From Arthrobotrys musiformis (taxonomy: Eukaryota > Ascomycota > Orbiliomycetes > Orbiliales > Orbiliaceae), in assembly GCA_036971715.1 (NCBI GenBank), contig JAVHJL010000001.1, forward strand, positions 3,534,001-3,598,000: DNA of 64,000 bases, written 5' to 3'. Made by a program: the position numbers and the translations under genes. Below are positions 32,564-45,316 of this stretch, in pieces (positions within the stretch are counted from its first letter, which is position 1; the number at the start of each line of letters is the position of its first letter). A model generated the notes under the pieces. The model was not told where the DNA came from. It saw only the letters and a program-made list of their open reading frames with translations, and ran no database searches.

Positions 32564-33360
32564 CCTGAATGCTGTTCGATCTCGGAGATCAGAACAGGTG
32601 TATGTATGAATGTATCGATGGAATAAAGAAGCTTTTTTTTGCTTTAAGCGAAGCGAAGGAAATAAACTTCTAGGTTATTTTTTCGAGACAAGGAGAGAAG
32701 AGAGAAGAAGTAAAAGAAAAAGAAAAAGACACCTTTGGGTCGTAGTCGAGCTATGTATATGTAGGTTTATTTAGGCTGCGAATTATTTGCTCCGGGAGAA
32801 TCGATAAAGGGGAATGGCTTCAGCCGCTTTGTGGTCCAGATCGAGTTGAGTAGGGTCGAGTAGGGTCGGGTGTCTAGCTATGTCGCCTCAGATGATCCTG
32901 TCAGGCCAGGTAAACGGTCGGGAACAATCCATTCGCTAAAAACAGATGTTGAAGACAGGAGATTCCGGTGGGAAAGAAATTCGAAAGCTCGGATTAGCAG
33001 ACTTGAGGGGTGGGAAAGGCAGAAATAGTCGAGAGATCGAGGAGATAATAATAAGTGTTCTTCCGTTAGCAAGAGGAGGAGTCCGAAGTGTGGCCAATAA
33101 CCCGGAGTTACGGAGGGATGGTGCTAGCAGATGTATCCCGAAGCAAGCGATGTCGAGCAAACAAAGTCGGAAAAGCCTCCCAGATATTTACGGGAATATG
33201 CTGTGTATTTGTATGGATGTGCGTGGGTGTGGGTTTTATGTATGATGTATGTATGAATGCAGACGTAGAATAGAACACCTTATTTTATATATAGAATGCA
33301 AGGGAGAGCGGCCTATCGGAGGAGATTGTAGGTAGATAGGTGGTATATGCAGAGGGATGT

Positions 33361-33420
33361 CGGCGATGATGGTGCTGATGATGTTGATGATATTGATGAT
33401 ATTGACGATGATGATGGTCG
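33361..33420. repeat. GAT-rich triplet repeat
   Basis: Imperfect GATGAT/GATATT triplets fill the block, within about 0.8 kb upstream of the CDC25 start. GGATGG-type repeats continue to about 33595. The His-rich minus-strand frame here (HHHHRR-type) is a product of this repeat, not a gene. Confidence 0.8.
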
Positions 33421-34240
33421 GTGGTTGATGAGCGAGGGGTGGGAAGTGAGCCCGACGAAGGAGGATGAGGAAGGTGGTGATGATGAGGATGGGGATGGGG
33501 GGGGTTGATGGGGGGAGGAGGAGTAGTTGGTTGATTAGGATGGAGGAGAGGGACAGACGATGAGATATTATGGATGGGTGGATGGATGGGATGGGACCCA
33601 ATTCGAAGGGGGGGAACAGAACCTCCTTTTTTGTTTTTTGGCTGTGAAAGAGACCTCAGCAGCAGAAGTCCCCCCGCCTTTTTCGCAACACCACACACTG
33701 CAAACCCGAGCAATTGCAAGGTGCTTGGTCGGTCTAGGTAATTACAGGGACTTGGCGGGTAGCTAGGTAAGTGCGCGAGAGGGTGTCCTTGCTGCTCCAA
33801 GCTAATTAATATTGATGTCCCAGGACGGACAGGATGGTTGAATTCAGAATCGATGATATCAAATATAAAGCCGGTCCAATCCAGTCAGCCAGGCAGTCGG
33901 ATATATCACAGCCCGTCGTCAAAACAGAGGTGTCGTCTATTCCACGTACGTATGAGTGATAGATAGTACGATAGTACGTATGACAGATGCACTGAATTCA
34001 ATTTCAATTGCAAAAAAAGGATATAACCCCAAAGGAATCAACAGGTTAATTCAAGTTAAGTACCTCCTAGTTAAACTTCCTCAGCTAGTGGAATAGGGGA
34101 GAGCTGGGGCACGGCTGGTTATCGAGGTCCAGACTGATGGGTTTGCCAAAGATAGGGAAATGGAAGCGTCCTGGCGCGGGTGGACTCGCCAACTGCAGCA
34201 CACCTTACGCTATATATTAGCACTAGGCAGAACTGAACTG

Positions 34241-34285
34241 TGCTTGCTTGCTTGCTTGCTGTCCTGCGTGCATGCTTGTTTGCTT
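34241..34285. repeat. CTTG tetranucleotide microsatellite
   Basis: Five tandem TTGC units followed by degenerate copies (GCATGCTTGTTTGC). Confidence 0.85.
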
Positions 34286-37200
34286 TAATGGGGCTGGCCG
34301 CTTAGGTTTAATATAACAGATTCGTCAAATATAAAGAATTATCACGGAGGTCTGCACTGAGGAGGATTCCTGCCAACCCGCGATCCAGAACCTTGGAATG
34401 CATGATACTACTCTGCACAGAAATCAACAGCAGCTGAGTGTGCACCGTTATGTGCGTGCGTGTGTGTATCTACAAAAAGCCCTGAATCAAGGAGCTAGAT
34501 GCTCGGTGACTTGCGCAGAATGTGGGTGTGTCTATATGAATACAGGTATGTATGCTAAGGCCGCCCTTTGACCCCCCGTTCCGGTCCAGCTGAGGATACT
34601 ATCGTCGAAACAAAGACAGATTCGAAGGGAAGGCCGGACGTATTATTTTAGAAGCTCGAACAAAACATCGGAAACACATCCCTTAAAGTGACCAGCCAAA
34701 GGCGCACGGCACCCTCCCTCTGCACAATGTGCCCACAAGCCATAAAGCTCTTCCTTGTTCCCCTCCCTTGCTTTTTTTCCACTTATCCCTCGCCTCTCCC
34801 CGATTCGATAGCCTAACGCTAGCAAAAAACGTGCGAAACCTAACCGGAGGCTCGCCTGTCAGGATGACAGGGAACGAGGCAATTGCGATTGATCGGAGAA
34901 TCAGGCAGCACGTTAAGACCTAACATACTTACATACACATACTGCAAAAGAAACGCTATAAGGCTTGTGATCTGCTTGAATATATACAGATAGATAGGTG
35001 TGGATTGTGTGTGCCGGAAATTCACCTCAATTTTTTGGCAGATATATACACACACACACCCCTTCACCCACCGATGCATCCCTCTCGAAAATTCTCCTTG
35101 TCGGAATGGAAGAACTGTTTAAATACAGAAATGCCCGCTTGTCTCAACTCTATTCCTTTTTGTGGAGATATGGAAGGGACGATTTGTCCACGTACATCCC
35201 TCAGAAAAACCCCATAACCAAAAAAGTACCACTACTTTGGTTTGCCCGCATTGCTTACGCCAAAAGTATGGACCGGAGACATACATACCCTTCATGTTCG
35301 CCCTAAACACCGTCCCCACAAAATGTCTCTCAGATCCTGCTTGTCGAGACGACTCTGATCTGAAGAAAGGATCCTGGTTAGGAGGCGAAGAGAAAAAAGT
35401 GAAGAGGGTTTGTCCAAGCGTGATGTTATTTTTAAGGAAAAGAAAAGAAAAGAAAATGCATGCCTGCACCACGCGGAAGCCAGACATCTGCCGTAAACAG
35501 AAACAGTCTGTCTACAGCCTATCGGCTGGCGAGCGGCCTTAGTGCAACAATAATCGCTAAGGCAGAAGCCTCGGATCGACCAACATGCACCAAGCTGCAC
35601 AGCTCCTCTCGCGAAGGATTCTGGCTTGCAGTTCCCGAGGCTGGAAGGTGGTTTCATTTCTTTTCCTCGCCAAATATCACCACTCATCTGAGTCTTTTTG
35701 GGACGGTATTTAACATTTTGGTGCTTAGCGACATATAAATATGTCTACATTTGGTAGTGATTGGCCCGCGGCGTCGGTCTACATCTTTAAGGCTTTATTC
35801 CATCAAGCAAGTACACTAGCACAGACGCTACTCAGGGATCGAACAGTAATGGTTTCATTTCGAGATTTCGAATTCGCTAATAGATGGCCGTTGGGACAAA
35901 GCTAACTTCTCCAGTCCATTACTTAACCTCCAAATTAGATTTATAGACAATCCTCAACTACAATCTTGCAACGAATTTAATCCATAGCCAAGTTGACGGC
36001 TAGTCGTTGCCCGATGTCTGCCCTCGTTATTCAACCGAGCCACAAGCCCTGTAGGCCGTTTCTTATTCCCTCCAGCATGTGCGCCGTGGCTTAAACGTAT
36101 TATACGAAAATTAAAACTCCGATATGCAATGCGTGGTACCGGTTAACGGGGTGGTTTTTCAGCATCAAATACGGTTCTCGTGACGAGTGACAGAATACGA
36201 GATATCAACTTGTGATTGTTTAGGCGCTCACGGTTGCGGTTCTCTGGGATCTTACCAAAGCTCCAATAATTTGCCTATCTTTTTTTTTTTTTTTTCTCGC
36301 CTCGGAGCACCCGCTCGCGCTGTTGACGACCCTCGTTACAGGATTTCAAGGCTTTCGGTAACCCCACAATTAACTCCTGTATCCACCTTTCCCGAATCCC
36401 TCTCGTACGGGAAAAGATAGAGGCCATAGCTACCATACTAATCACTCACTGTTGAGGGTCCAAGCTGTCTTGCAACGTCAGCCTTGTATGTGTAGTGATT
36501 CAAATGGAAGATTGTGAATTAGGGTTACGATTATATCGATGCCATGCATACGTCTGGGAACAAGACTGGATGCTGTGGTACCACTTGTATGCGAAGATAT
36601 CACAAAGCCCCATTATCTATCAGTTCTCGCCCCGTAGATAGCTAGCCAAACATTTAATCTCTCACGATCAACAAAGACATACGAATACATGGTATACTCA
36701 CCCCGATGCCCCAGTCGTGTTTGTGAACAGCGCATCGACGATGAATAAATCCCCACAAAATGTTTCAAATATTACCAGGATCACAAATGGGAACATCCGT
36801 ACGCCTCCCTTTCCATTCGCCTTCCCAACTACCGTGAGTTATATTTCCCCAATCGAATCCGCGAGAATGGGCAAGAGTGTATATCAAAAACACGTACCAG
36901 GCTTTCAGCCCAAGATAGCCCATGACCCAATTAATTAAGGCATTTACGGTCTTTTTTTTACAAAACGAAAGAAGCCCGGCATGCGTAGGTACCTACGTGT
37001 ACATTCGAAGTATATTGTTGATATCTCAACAAGATCATAACTACCTAGCCCTTACACGTACTGACATCCGACTCGCGCTTGAGCGCTCATCAACAACCTG
37101 TTCCAGTTAGCCAGCACAGGGTTTCCCTAGCCGACCCCCTTCTCAAACGATGTCTCATACCACGGACCCCCAAGAAAACCCGCATGGTCCATACGATCGA

Positions 37201-40200
37201 GCGTTTTGACAATGCGACTCGTAATATATATCATGCGATCAGGCAAATTAGCAAATCAGCCTCATCCAGATTGCCACGTCTGCAATGTGCTCCTCCTACA
37301 AGTTAATACCATTCCTGAGCTCTTATACTCTATCCAATTTACAACAATCCAAGTCTATAGATAGCATTCGCATAGTATTCCCTGCTCCCTTGTGACCTCC
37401 GAGTACGAAATAACATATTGCCTAGATTAGCTAGTTTAAACAGGCATTTGTTTATATATTTTACGAGGATGGGTGGCAGCTGAACATCATGCATGGCCAC
37501 ACGACCCAATACCTTGCCACCAGTTGATTATTGCCACAACTTCAATCATAACTAATTTCTCACCATCAGCACGTGAGCATACTAGTACAGCAACCCAAGC
37601 TTTTATTCCATATCAAATTATCCCTGAAGCTGTACACAGTATGTACGCCGCACCTCGAAAGCGGAATACGTGCATGTGACGAATTTCCCATCACGGCAAC
37701 CAGCAATGTACGTACATGTAATCACCCACGCGCACGCTCCCCCGGCAATGGCAACCAAGCACCCGGGAGGGAGGGAGGGCGGGCGGCCATCTCGCTAGTT
37801 ACCCACGTGTTAGGGGCTGGTAAAAATAAAAACTAAAGTACCGGCGTTCTGGGTTTCTTGTGCACCGATATCTTGTCAGAATCCACTGCGAGGCCAGTCG
37901 GAGTACTGTGCTGAACCGCATTTGGATGCACGGATGTATACTCGCAATTCGAGCCGTTCGTGGCACAACATGATCTGTCATGCGATAGCAGCGTCACAAG
38001 GATGGGGGGTTTACGTAAAGCACGTACCAGCGGATTGCCAGGACTAAGGTGTGCGTGATTTAGTCGTATTGGTATCTTAAGAGCCTATTACTTCTCAATA
38101 GCAATTTTGTGTGAAATGATGATTAGTACACTAGCGACTAGACTTCGCCGTTATTAGATCTGAATATAAGCATCCTATGAACATCAAGTTAACGAATGTG
38201 TTGAAATTGTTGGATATTTCCCTTGTCACACAAGACTTCGTGTTGGTGGCCGCGTCGTCGCGTCGACATCATCTGGCATTGCATCTTGCAGAATTCGACT
38301 CCAAAACGCCCTTCTTTCGTCAAAAGTGATACATCGCAAAAGTGATATACAAACAACAAAGTGTCGTGCATATGGAAATAGGTAAATTCCGTTTCTTCCC
38401 AAAACGGTGTCCAAATATCTAGATTCGACGTCTACTTTCAGCTTCAAATGCAAAGCGCTGCATGGGCTGCGCAGTACTGATATCGGCTATTTCCAAACGA
38501 TGCGAACATTTGGACATCCGCATGAATACCCGTGATTCAAGATCCAGAATTGATAGGACATATACAGGAGCTAATACTATCTACCGTTGATAGACTCGCA
38601 AGTACAGCTACTCTTTCGGCGATTGATAGATATTATATGATAAAGCTAGCTGCGGGCCATGATAATACGTGCATTTGGCATTTTCCGGAAACCCCGTTGA
38701 CTAATGTTAGTCGCAAAAGCTGAAAGTCTACGCGGTAGCATTGCACACCAGGGTTTCAGAACGAGGAGACCTTGGGATCGATGACACTTCATTCGTGGAA
38801 TCCAGTTAGTCGATTGATATCCAATCGTTACAACTTGCTCTGTCTTAACATTGAACAAGGAAAAGGTCCGTGTTGCAAGTCGGGACTTCCTTCCTTTCTC
38901 CACATTTTCCCAGGCCATGGCCATGGTTATCAGCCAACGACGCCGAGGCCGACGGCGATAGTCTGGTGGCTGGGAGTCTAAACATTGCCTCTCTTTTGAG
39001 ACATTTCGTCAAACCCAAAGCAAAGCCAACAAGTTTGAAAAAAAAAAGTTTTCGTTTCGAGCTGCCTGTATTATGATCGAACACTTTTCGAAGCCCCACC
39101 CATAGCCCTAAACGGTGTTGGCCGGTGTTCCCCGGTTTTCCATAGGCTTTGGAAAGGCCGAAGATCGGGCGTCGACTTTTGGGGGGGAACAGCAAGTTCC
39201 GTCAAATCGGGCGTTGGAAGCTCCGGTGTCCACGAGACCTTGCGTTCAAGTCAGCCAATAACAATTCGTCGTGAAGCCCGGTACGTCCCCCATCGGCGCT
39301 CGAAGCACGGTTCTCGGTGCATGAAACTATATGTATCATGTACATATTTAATGTACATAGGCCAGAATTAGAATTTAATTTAGATCTCTTTCCCAAATGT
39401 AGTTTGCAACGTTTGTTGTAAAACCATCGTGGCAACTCAAACGAATGTGCGTGGGTGTGTGTTCGATAATTTGAGCTCGACAGCTATCACCAGAGCTCTG
39501 GTAGCTCGGGTCGGGAACGCAATGCCGGATAAACGCGTTCACGATCTGGACATTCATCAGAGGGAACAGGTTGTGCCTTCATGCATGTAACCGAGCGCTA
39601 TGTACCCGCCCGCTTCGCCTGAACACAGTGCTGGGTACGTGACATGATCTTGACCCAAACTTCACCACCAAGGGGGTGGTTGTGAATCATGAACTTATGT
39701 TCCAAAGTGTGATAACATGTTTTATCGACCCGAGTTTGCTGGTCAGTATGCAACGTGATGGGGAAATCTAATAGCTGAACCGTGGTCTAGGGTCCGATCC
39801 GACTGGTCGAAAAATGAAAAAATCGGTCTGGCCATCTGGGTTTTCACGGAAAGCAATCGGAGAGAAGGTGGCTGACTTAGGTTGGTGAACTGTTCATTCG
39901 CTTGGGACCAATAAAGGGGAATATCACAGTCTCCATAATTATCACCAAGCTAGCCCACAAGAAACTATATTGCTTTTCCATTAACCGATTAGATATCGAT
40001 ATCACAAACGTGATCACCGGACAGGAATATAAACAATAATCCACACCCCTCCTCCCCCCTTTTGTATGTGAAGACCAATACCTAGTCTTTACGTCAGCGG
40101 GGGAGCTCTTAAGATCTTGTTGCTGATGCACATTCGAACTCGCAGAAGCAGAATCATTATTAGAAGTGATCAGTACCACGTGGTTATGAAGAACAATGTA

Positions 40201-43016
40201 TAGTGAATTGTGTGGCGGCCTACTAATAGTATACAATGCAATTTATGTACATCCAGCACATAGTTTTGAAGGCATTATTATGCTCCATCACCTGGCCTGA
40301 GTCTGAGTAAATCTCGATTCTTCCCAATCCCTATCACCATTGAAACGTGTCAAGCGTCGTCGCGGCATGCGGGTCTACTCTGGCGTGCAGATCCCCTCCT
40401 CTTCTCCTCCTCCTTCCCATGAGCTCTGGACGCCGAAGCAATCGGCGGGGCACAAAACCAAATGCACTGTTGACGATTAATCTTCAATCCATATCGACTA
40501 AATATCGGAATAACCCCGTCGAACACACGCCATGTGCCATCACAAAGTCACGTGTTTAAAAGGGAAAGGCTGACAAGGTGCCGTCCTTTTGCCTCCCGTG
40601 GTCTCGGTAGACCCGTAGTCTAGCCGATATAGACCTAAATCTTTGTCCTGAAAGAAGCACTCCCCCAGATTCTACAATTCTTTAAGGTTAAACTTCCCGG
40701 CACCAAGGAAGGCAAGCTCGAAGCCATAGCTTGAGGCAACGGGGAGGCCGTTTACATAAGCCGTGATATTGCATATTGACAGCTTTTGATTTGCAATTGA
40801 AAGACGATATACCTCGATCCTGTCAACGGTGTCCAAGTGTCGATATAATCACTTTTCCCAAGATGGCCTAGCTGCAAAATCAATGTGACAAGAACAAGCA
40901 TCTTCAGCAGCAAGAGGGGGCACCCAGGTTCGTTTCTACCTTTTGCATGATATCGATCACTTGCCAATTTGCAGACTGCAATTAAATGCGTCGTAAACGT
41001 GTACGCGCATTTTAGTTTAGAGATTGAAATTTGGACCGAGATATACATAGCTCAAAGCTCAAAGCTCATGTAGATGATTTTTGTCCATGTCATATTTTTT
41101 TTGAGGAGCAGTTGCTTACATGTAGACTTGTAGACAAGTATGTCGAAAAACCCTAAGGGTCCCTTACTTGCTGTGCATGCCAGCTTGTAGTGCGGTTTTT
41201 TGTGCGTTGAGCTTTTTAACTTCTAGGCTGCCTAAATTAGGAAATTCCTTGCGGAATTTCCAAATTTTTTTACAATTTTTGGGGGGGAAAGCCTTAACTT
41301 TGGGAAAGTGGCTTTGAACATTTCGATGGCAATACCATAGGACAGGATATTCCGAGTAGGGTAAGGTTTATTTTTCTTCTTCTGTTTTTGTTTTTTCCAC
41401 ATATGCAGAGAAGAATACCAGAGAACTTGTTTGGGAGGAATGCAAAGTCATATGGCTTGAAAGTTTGGTAACAGTTGTCACGATGCTTGGCTTATGTTCG
41501 TGATATCGTGAATCGAATCTAGCCCACTTTCATGCAAGCCCTCAAGATAGTAAGCTCATGTTCTAACTAGCTCGTGGACAGGGTGTGGGCTTTCCAACCG
41601 AGCCTTGGCTTAGATACAGCTCTGAAGCTTTGAGATGGCAGAGGGGTCAATGGCTAGGCTAGGTAGCTACTCAGATATGGGGCTTATTCTATGTAGTTGT
41701 CATCCGGGCTGGAGATAATGCCATTCCGCGGATTTTCTACCAACGGTGAAGACGCTAAGCAATTGAGCGATCAGGCAAGCGTGTTCTTATCAAATCGCTC
41801 TCTCCATAGTTGCTAGTTGGCCGAAACGCTCTGTTGATTAGAGAGACGTATATAGGCAAAATGAAAAAAAAGAGGGTGGGTTCTGGGCACTTTAGATAAG
41901 TGGGAGCTGCTGGGGTTTCCTCGTATATCATCGATATCATCTCGAAGTACCTGTACATACACAATCGGAGGTGCGTGTGTAAAGGGCGCCAAGGAGGCCT
42001 GCCAAATGGCACATCACAATCATGAAACTGGGTCGACGGCCCACCGCCGCTGTTCCGCTTCCGCAGCCGTAAATCGGGATAGTTTGGAAAGTCCAATGCC
42101 CGCCCAGATGCTAGTGAGATGAAAATTCTCAACCCAAAAATGGAGTGTACTTCTCTATTTTTTCAGTTTATTTGCGAACTGAAGGAGACGGTGATTTTTT
42201 CCAGGGCTAGCATAAGCTCGAGCTACCTTGGAGCTAGCTTGGGTAGGGCCGGACTTGCCCTGTTGGGGGTTAGTGTGGCATTGCACAGGTTGAAAAATTT
42301 GTACCTTGCTGAAGCGATGAGAAAGATTTTCCATCCTCTTTCGTTTTTGTTTTCGACGAGACGACGGCGTGATCGATTATCCTGCTCCAAACCTGGCCTT
42401 GCGTTTTACAAGACTTAGACTAAAGCAGTAAGGGCCTAGGGCGGGTCCTGTTCATTCACTTGCATGAATTGTGCTGCATGCCCTAGGTTCAAACGTGCTG
42501 AAGCAGCAGCTCATACATTAATACATGTACAGTTCATCGATGGATAGCTCCTTATTATCCACAATTTGGATATTCAAAGCGAAATGTAGAGAGCGAGGGA
42601 GAGTGGGAGAGAGTCGATGTGGGACCGTGAGATGGCTACAGAAAGAGAGACACACATACCGGAATCATGCCCGAAAGAGGCTTTTCACAAACATCTGCCA
42701 GCTGGCTGGTTAAATTTGCGCACACTTCAGGCGAATTCGAATGTTTCGAAGATGTTCCCGGGCCTCAATCCGTTGATCTTGGAGGAGGCGTCGATATGTG
42801 TGTAATTGTATTATTGTCAATATGCAAAACCGTCTCACCATCGGTATGAGGTATACTAGATGGTTGCGATCGCACCAACAATTTTTGGCAACTGACCTAA
42901 CGCGGTACCGTTACAAGTTTCAACAGTTCCGAGGACTGACATGTTGATTCCGGGCGAGCTTTTTTGATATGGGGGGGAAGAGCCGGATTTTAGCCCAAGA
43001 TTCTTTGGGAGGAATC

Positions 43017-43041
43017 TTTTTTTTTTTTTTTTTTTTTTTTT
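43017..43041. repeat. T25 homopolymer
   Basis: An uninterrupted run of 25 T. Confidence 0.9.
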
Positions 43042-43636
43042 ATGAACCTCTGGCGGCCCTTGCTATTGAATTTCCATTTGAGTCTGGCTGAATGTCAGAT
43101 TTCTATGGCTGGTTGGTGTGGTTCAAAAAGCGACTAGGCCGATTAAAGACGGTGGCAGCGACCCTCTTCAGTTCTTCTCGACACTATTCCCAGATGAAAC
43201 CTAGGTTCACCTGCACATGAACAATCAATCCTGGGCCCGGCTTCTCGTCCCCCAGCCCCGCAGCCAGAAAAAATAAATAAATAAAGAAGAAAAAAGGTGG
43301 GCCGTCTACAGACCAGCCTTGTTGGTTTCTCGAAGTTCCAGCGCAAGGAGTGTGATTGGGACCAACCAGGGTTAGAGGTGTGGGTGGTGTGGAGATAGAT
43401 GTTGGCATGGAGGGACTTTTTCGGAGTACCGTGCATCTCCTGCCCTCGGCTGGGTCGTCGCGCATCCTCCACAGAATGGTTAGCGTGTCGAACCAGCAGA
43501 CACGAAGGACTGGACGAATTGAGATGGGCCTTTACGTATACCCTCGAATGCATCGGGTCTCGTGAGGCGCAACCTGAATCGATCGAAGTCGACGGCCGGA
43601 ATTTCCATGGCAAGCAAGCAAACGTACGATGTAATG

Positions 43637-43710
43637 TAGTATTATGTATGTATGTCTGTATGTACGATGGCCGGCCAAGTGTACGATGTATGTGTGTATG
43701 TATGTATCAT
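43637..43710. repeat. ATGT microsatellite cluster
   Basis: Interrupted TATG/ATGT tetranucleotide arrays. Related arrays recur at about 43969-43990, 44231-44260, 44320-44345 and 44449-44510, on both strand orientations (ATGT and ATAC). Confidence 0.85.
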
Positions 43711-44100
43711 CTGGGTGTAATTGATGTAAGTACAGACATCCAGACGTATGTACATACAGATGATAAATATATAATTGGAATACATGACGGTCCAATCTGT
43801 AATACAGCGGAGGGGGAGCGAGGGGCAAGGACAATTTCCGGCCAGCTCGAAAACACTCCGCATGCCTGTGATGTATTTTGGTTTTCCTTTTGACAACAAT
43901 CGAAGTCTTTTCCCTCCTGTCCTCTCCTGTCCTCTCCTCTCTATGTATGCGCAGTATATTCGGAGCGGTATGTATGTATGTAATGTACATGTGCCTGGTG
44001 GGTGCAGAAGCGGCGGCTAGTCTACGGACAATACTACATCCTCGAGCACAAGATAACAAAAAGAACCAAGGCCGGCCCTCAGACCCAAGACTTCCCCCTC

Positions 44101-44140
44101 CAGTCCAGTTCAGTCCAGTCGAGTCCGGTGCAGTCCAAGT
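44101..44140. repeat. 10-nt tandem repeat CAGTCCAGTT-like
   Basis: Four consecutive imperfect 10-nt units, at 44101-44110, 44111-44120, 44121-44130 and 44131-44140, share the core AGTCC. Confidence 0.8.
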
Positions 44141-44398
44141 TTCCAGGGTTCATTCGCTGGCTTGGGCTGGCTGTGATTCTGGCGACCATTCTCGCATAAC
44201 TCTGGGACATGGGGGGGAGGGGACAAGACACTACATACATACTTACAAACATACATGGAGACACACACACCCGCAGCAGTTACAGGCCAGTTACTGTATG
44301 TACTGTACTGTACAGCGCAGTGTCTGTATGTATGTGTGTACTTACATAGACTAGTTAATTATGCTGCTCAATAGTCTGTGGTGGAGCGGAGGGCCTCG

Positions 44399-44423
44399 AA
44401 AAAAAAAAAAAAAAAAAAAAAAA
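44399..44423. repeat. A25 homopolymer
   Basis: An uninterrupted run of 25 A, about 0.9 kb upstream of the transcription-factor start. Confidence 0.9.
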
Positions 44424-44580
44424 GGAAGGAAAAAAGAAGTGGGTATGGGATGGATGTGTGTATGTACAATGTATTATTGTGGATGTGGATGTATTGGATG
44501 TAATGTATGTGTGATCCCCATATAGCCAATCCATCCCACACTATTACGGGTACATACACCGCCCAATCCCCAGAAAAAGA

Positions 44581-44850
44581 GAGCGATACCCCTTTCTTCC
44601 TTCCTTCGCCATCCTCCTTGCCCCCTTCCTCTTCTCCTCCTTGCTCCCCTTTCATCTTTCTTTAACCCCCCCAAATCACCCCTCCATCCCTCCCTCTTTC
44701 TTTCTTCCTTTCCTCTTTTCTGTTTATATTCTTTTCCAGCCCAGTGGAAAAGCTTCATATCCCGCCTTGTCCCCTCCATTCGTTTCTTGCTGCCCTCTTT
44801 CTTCTTGTTCATTTTTTAATCCCCTCCCCCCTTTTTATTCATACTCTTCT
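44581..44850 (+). promoter_or_regulatory. Pyrimidine-rich tract upstream of the C2H2 transcription factor
   Basis: A nearly continuous C/T-rich strand (CTTTCTTCC, CCTCC, CTCTTTC blocks) lies 470-740 nt before the ATG at 45317. Such tracts mark core promoters and start sites of many fungal genes. The leader after it is A/C-rich and contains several short upstream ATGs. The promoter role is inferred. Confidence 0.45.
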
Positions 44851-45316
44851 CTCTGCCCCACGTTTACATACAATACACATACTATAACTACCACTATACT
44901 CTCCAACTTCTATTATACTCGATAATATTTACATCATCTACATCTACATCTACATATTTCTCTCGTGTCGGTCTTATATTATTATATCCAAAAAGTCCGA
45001 CATCTTTCACGCTCGGAGAGAGAAAAACAAACAAACAAGACTTAAAAGAGAACACCTACACGGACGACCGCATATTCGCTTGTCGCCACTTAGTTTTTGG
45101 TGTCTCATCCCATCTACCCGTCGCATACTCGAGATATACTATTTTTTCAAAAAGGACGTGAAGGAAAGAAAGAAAGGCATGCTCTTGCGACACTCTCAAA
45201 CCGCCACGCTCTCACAATAAACTTAACATCTATCGACGATTTCAACATTAGTCTTCTCTCTCTTTCTACATCCTTTGCAGGATAAGTAGTAGAAGCGTCA
45301 TATATATTATTCCAAG

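Larger units (their letters stand above)
32564..45316. other. 12.75 kb gene-free divergent intergenic region
   Basis: This stretch separates the start codons of CDC25 (minus) and the C2H2 transcription factor (plus). No frame longer than about 175 codons exists, none has protein-family character, and overlapping frames occur on both strands. I found no transposon ends, reverse transcriptase or transposase fragments, tRNA or snRNA. It carries microsatellites, long A and T runs, repeated G7 blocks (39181, 41281, 42971, 44211) and a short hairpin (41240-41261). It most likely combines long promoters, leaders and possibly non-coding transcripts. Decayed coding relics cannot be ruled out. Confidence 0.6.

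Noticed and set aside
33236..33800. His/Pro-rich minus-strand frames of 121 and 171 codons
   Set aside because: Translation products of the GAT and GGATGG simple repeats, present in two overlapping frames.
41240..41280. Hairpin plus T tract as a bacterial-type terminator
   Set aside because: The DNA is eukaryotic, no gene ends there, and the stem is AT-rich and only 9 bp.
43532..44059. Minus-strand 175-codon frame rich in Tyr, Ile, His and Thr
   Set aside because: Produced by ATGT/ATAC microsatellites (YIHTYI-type repeats).
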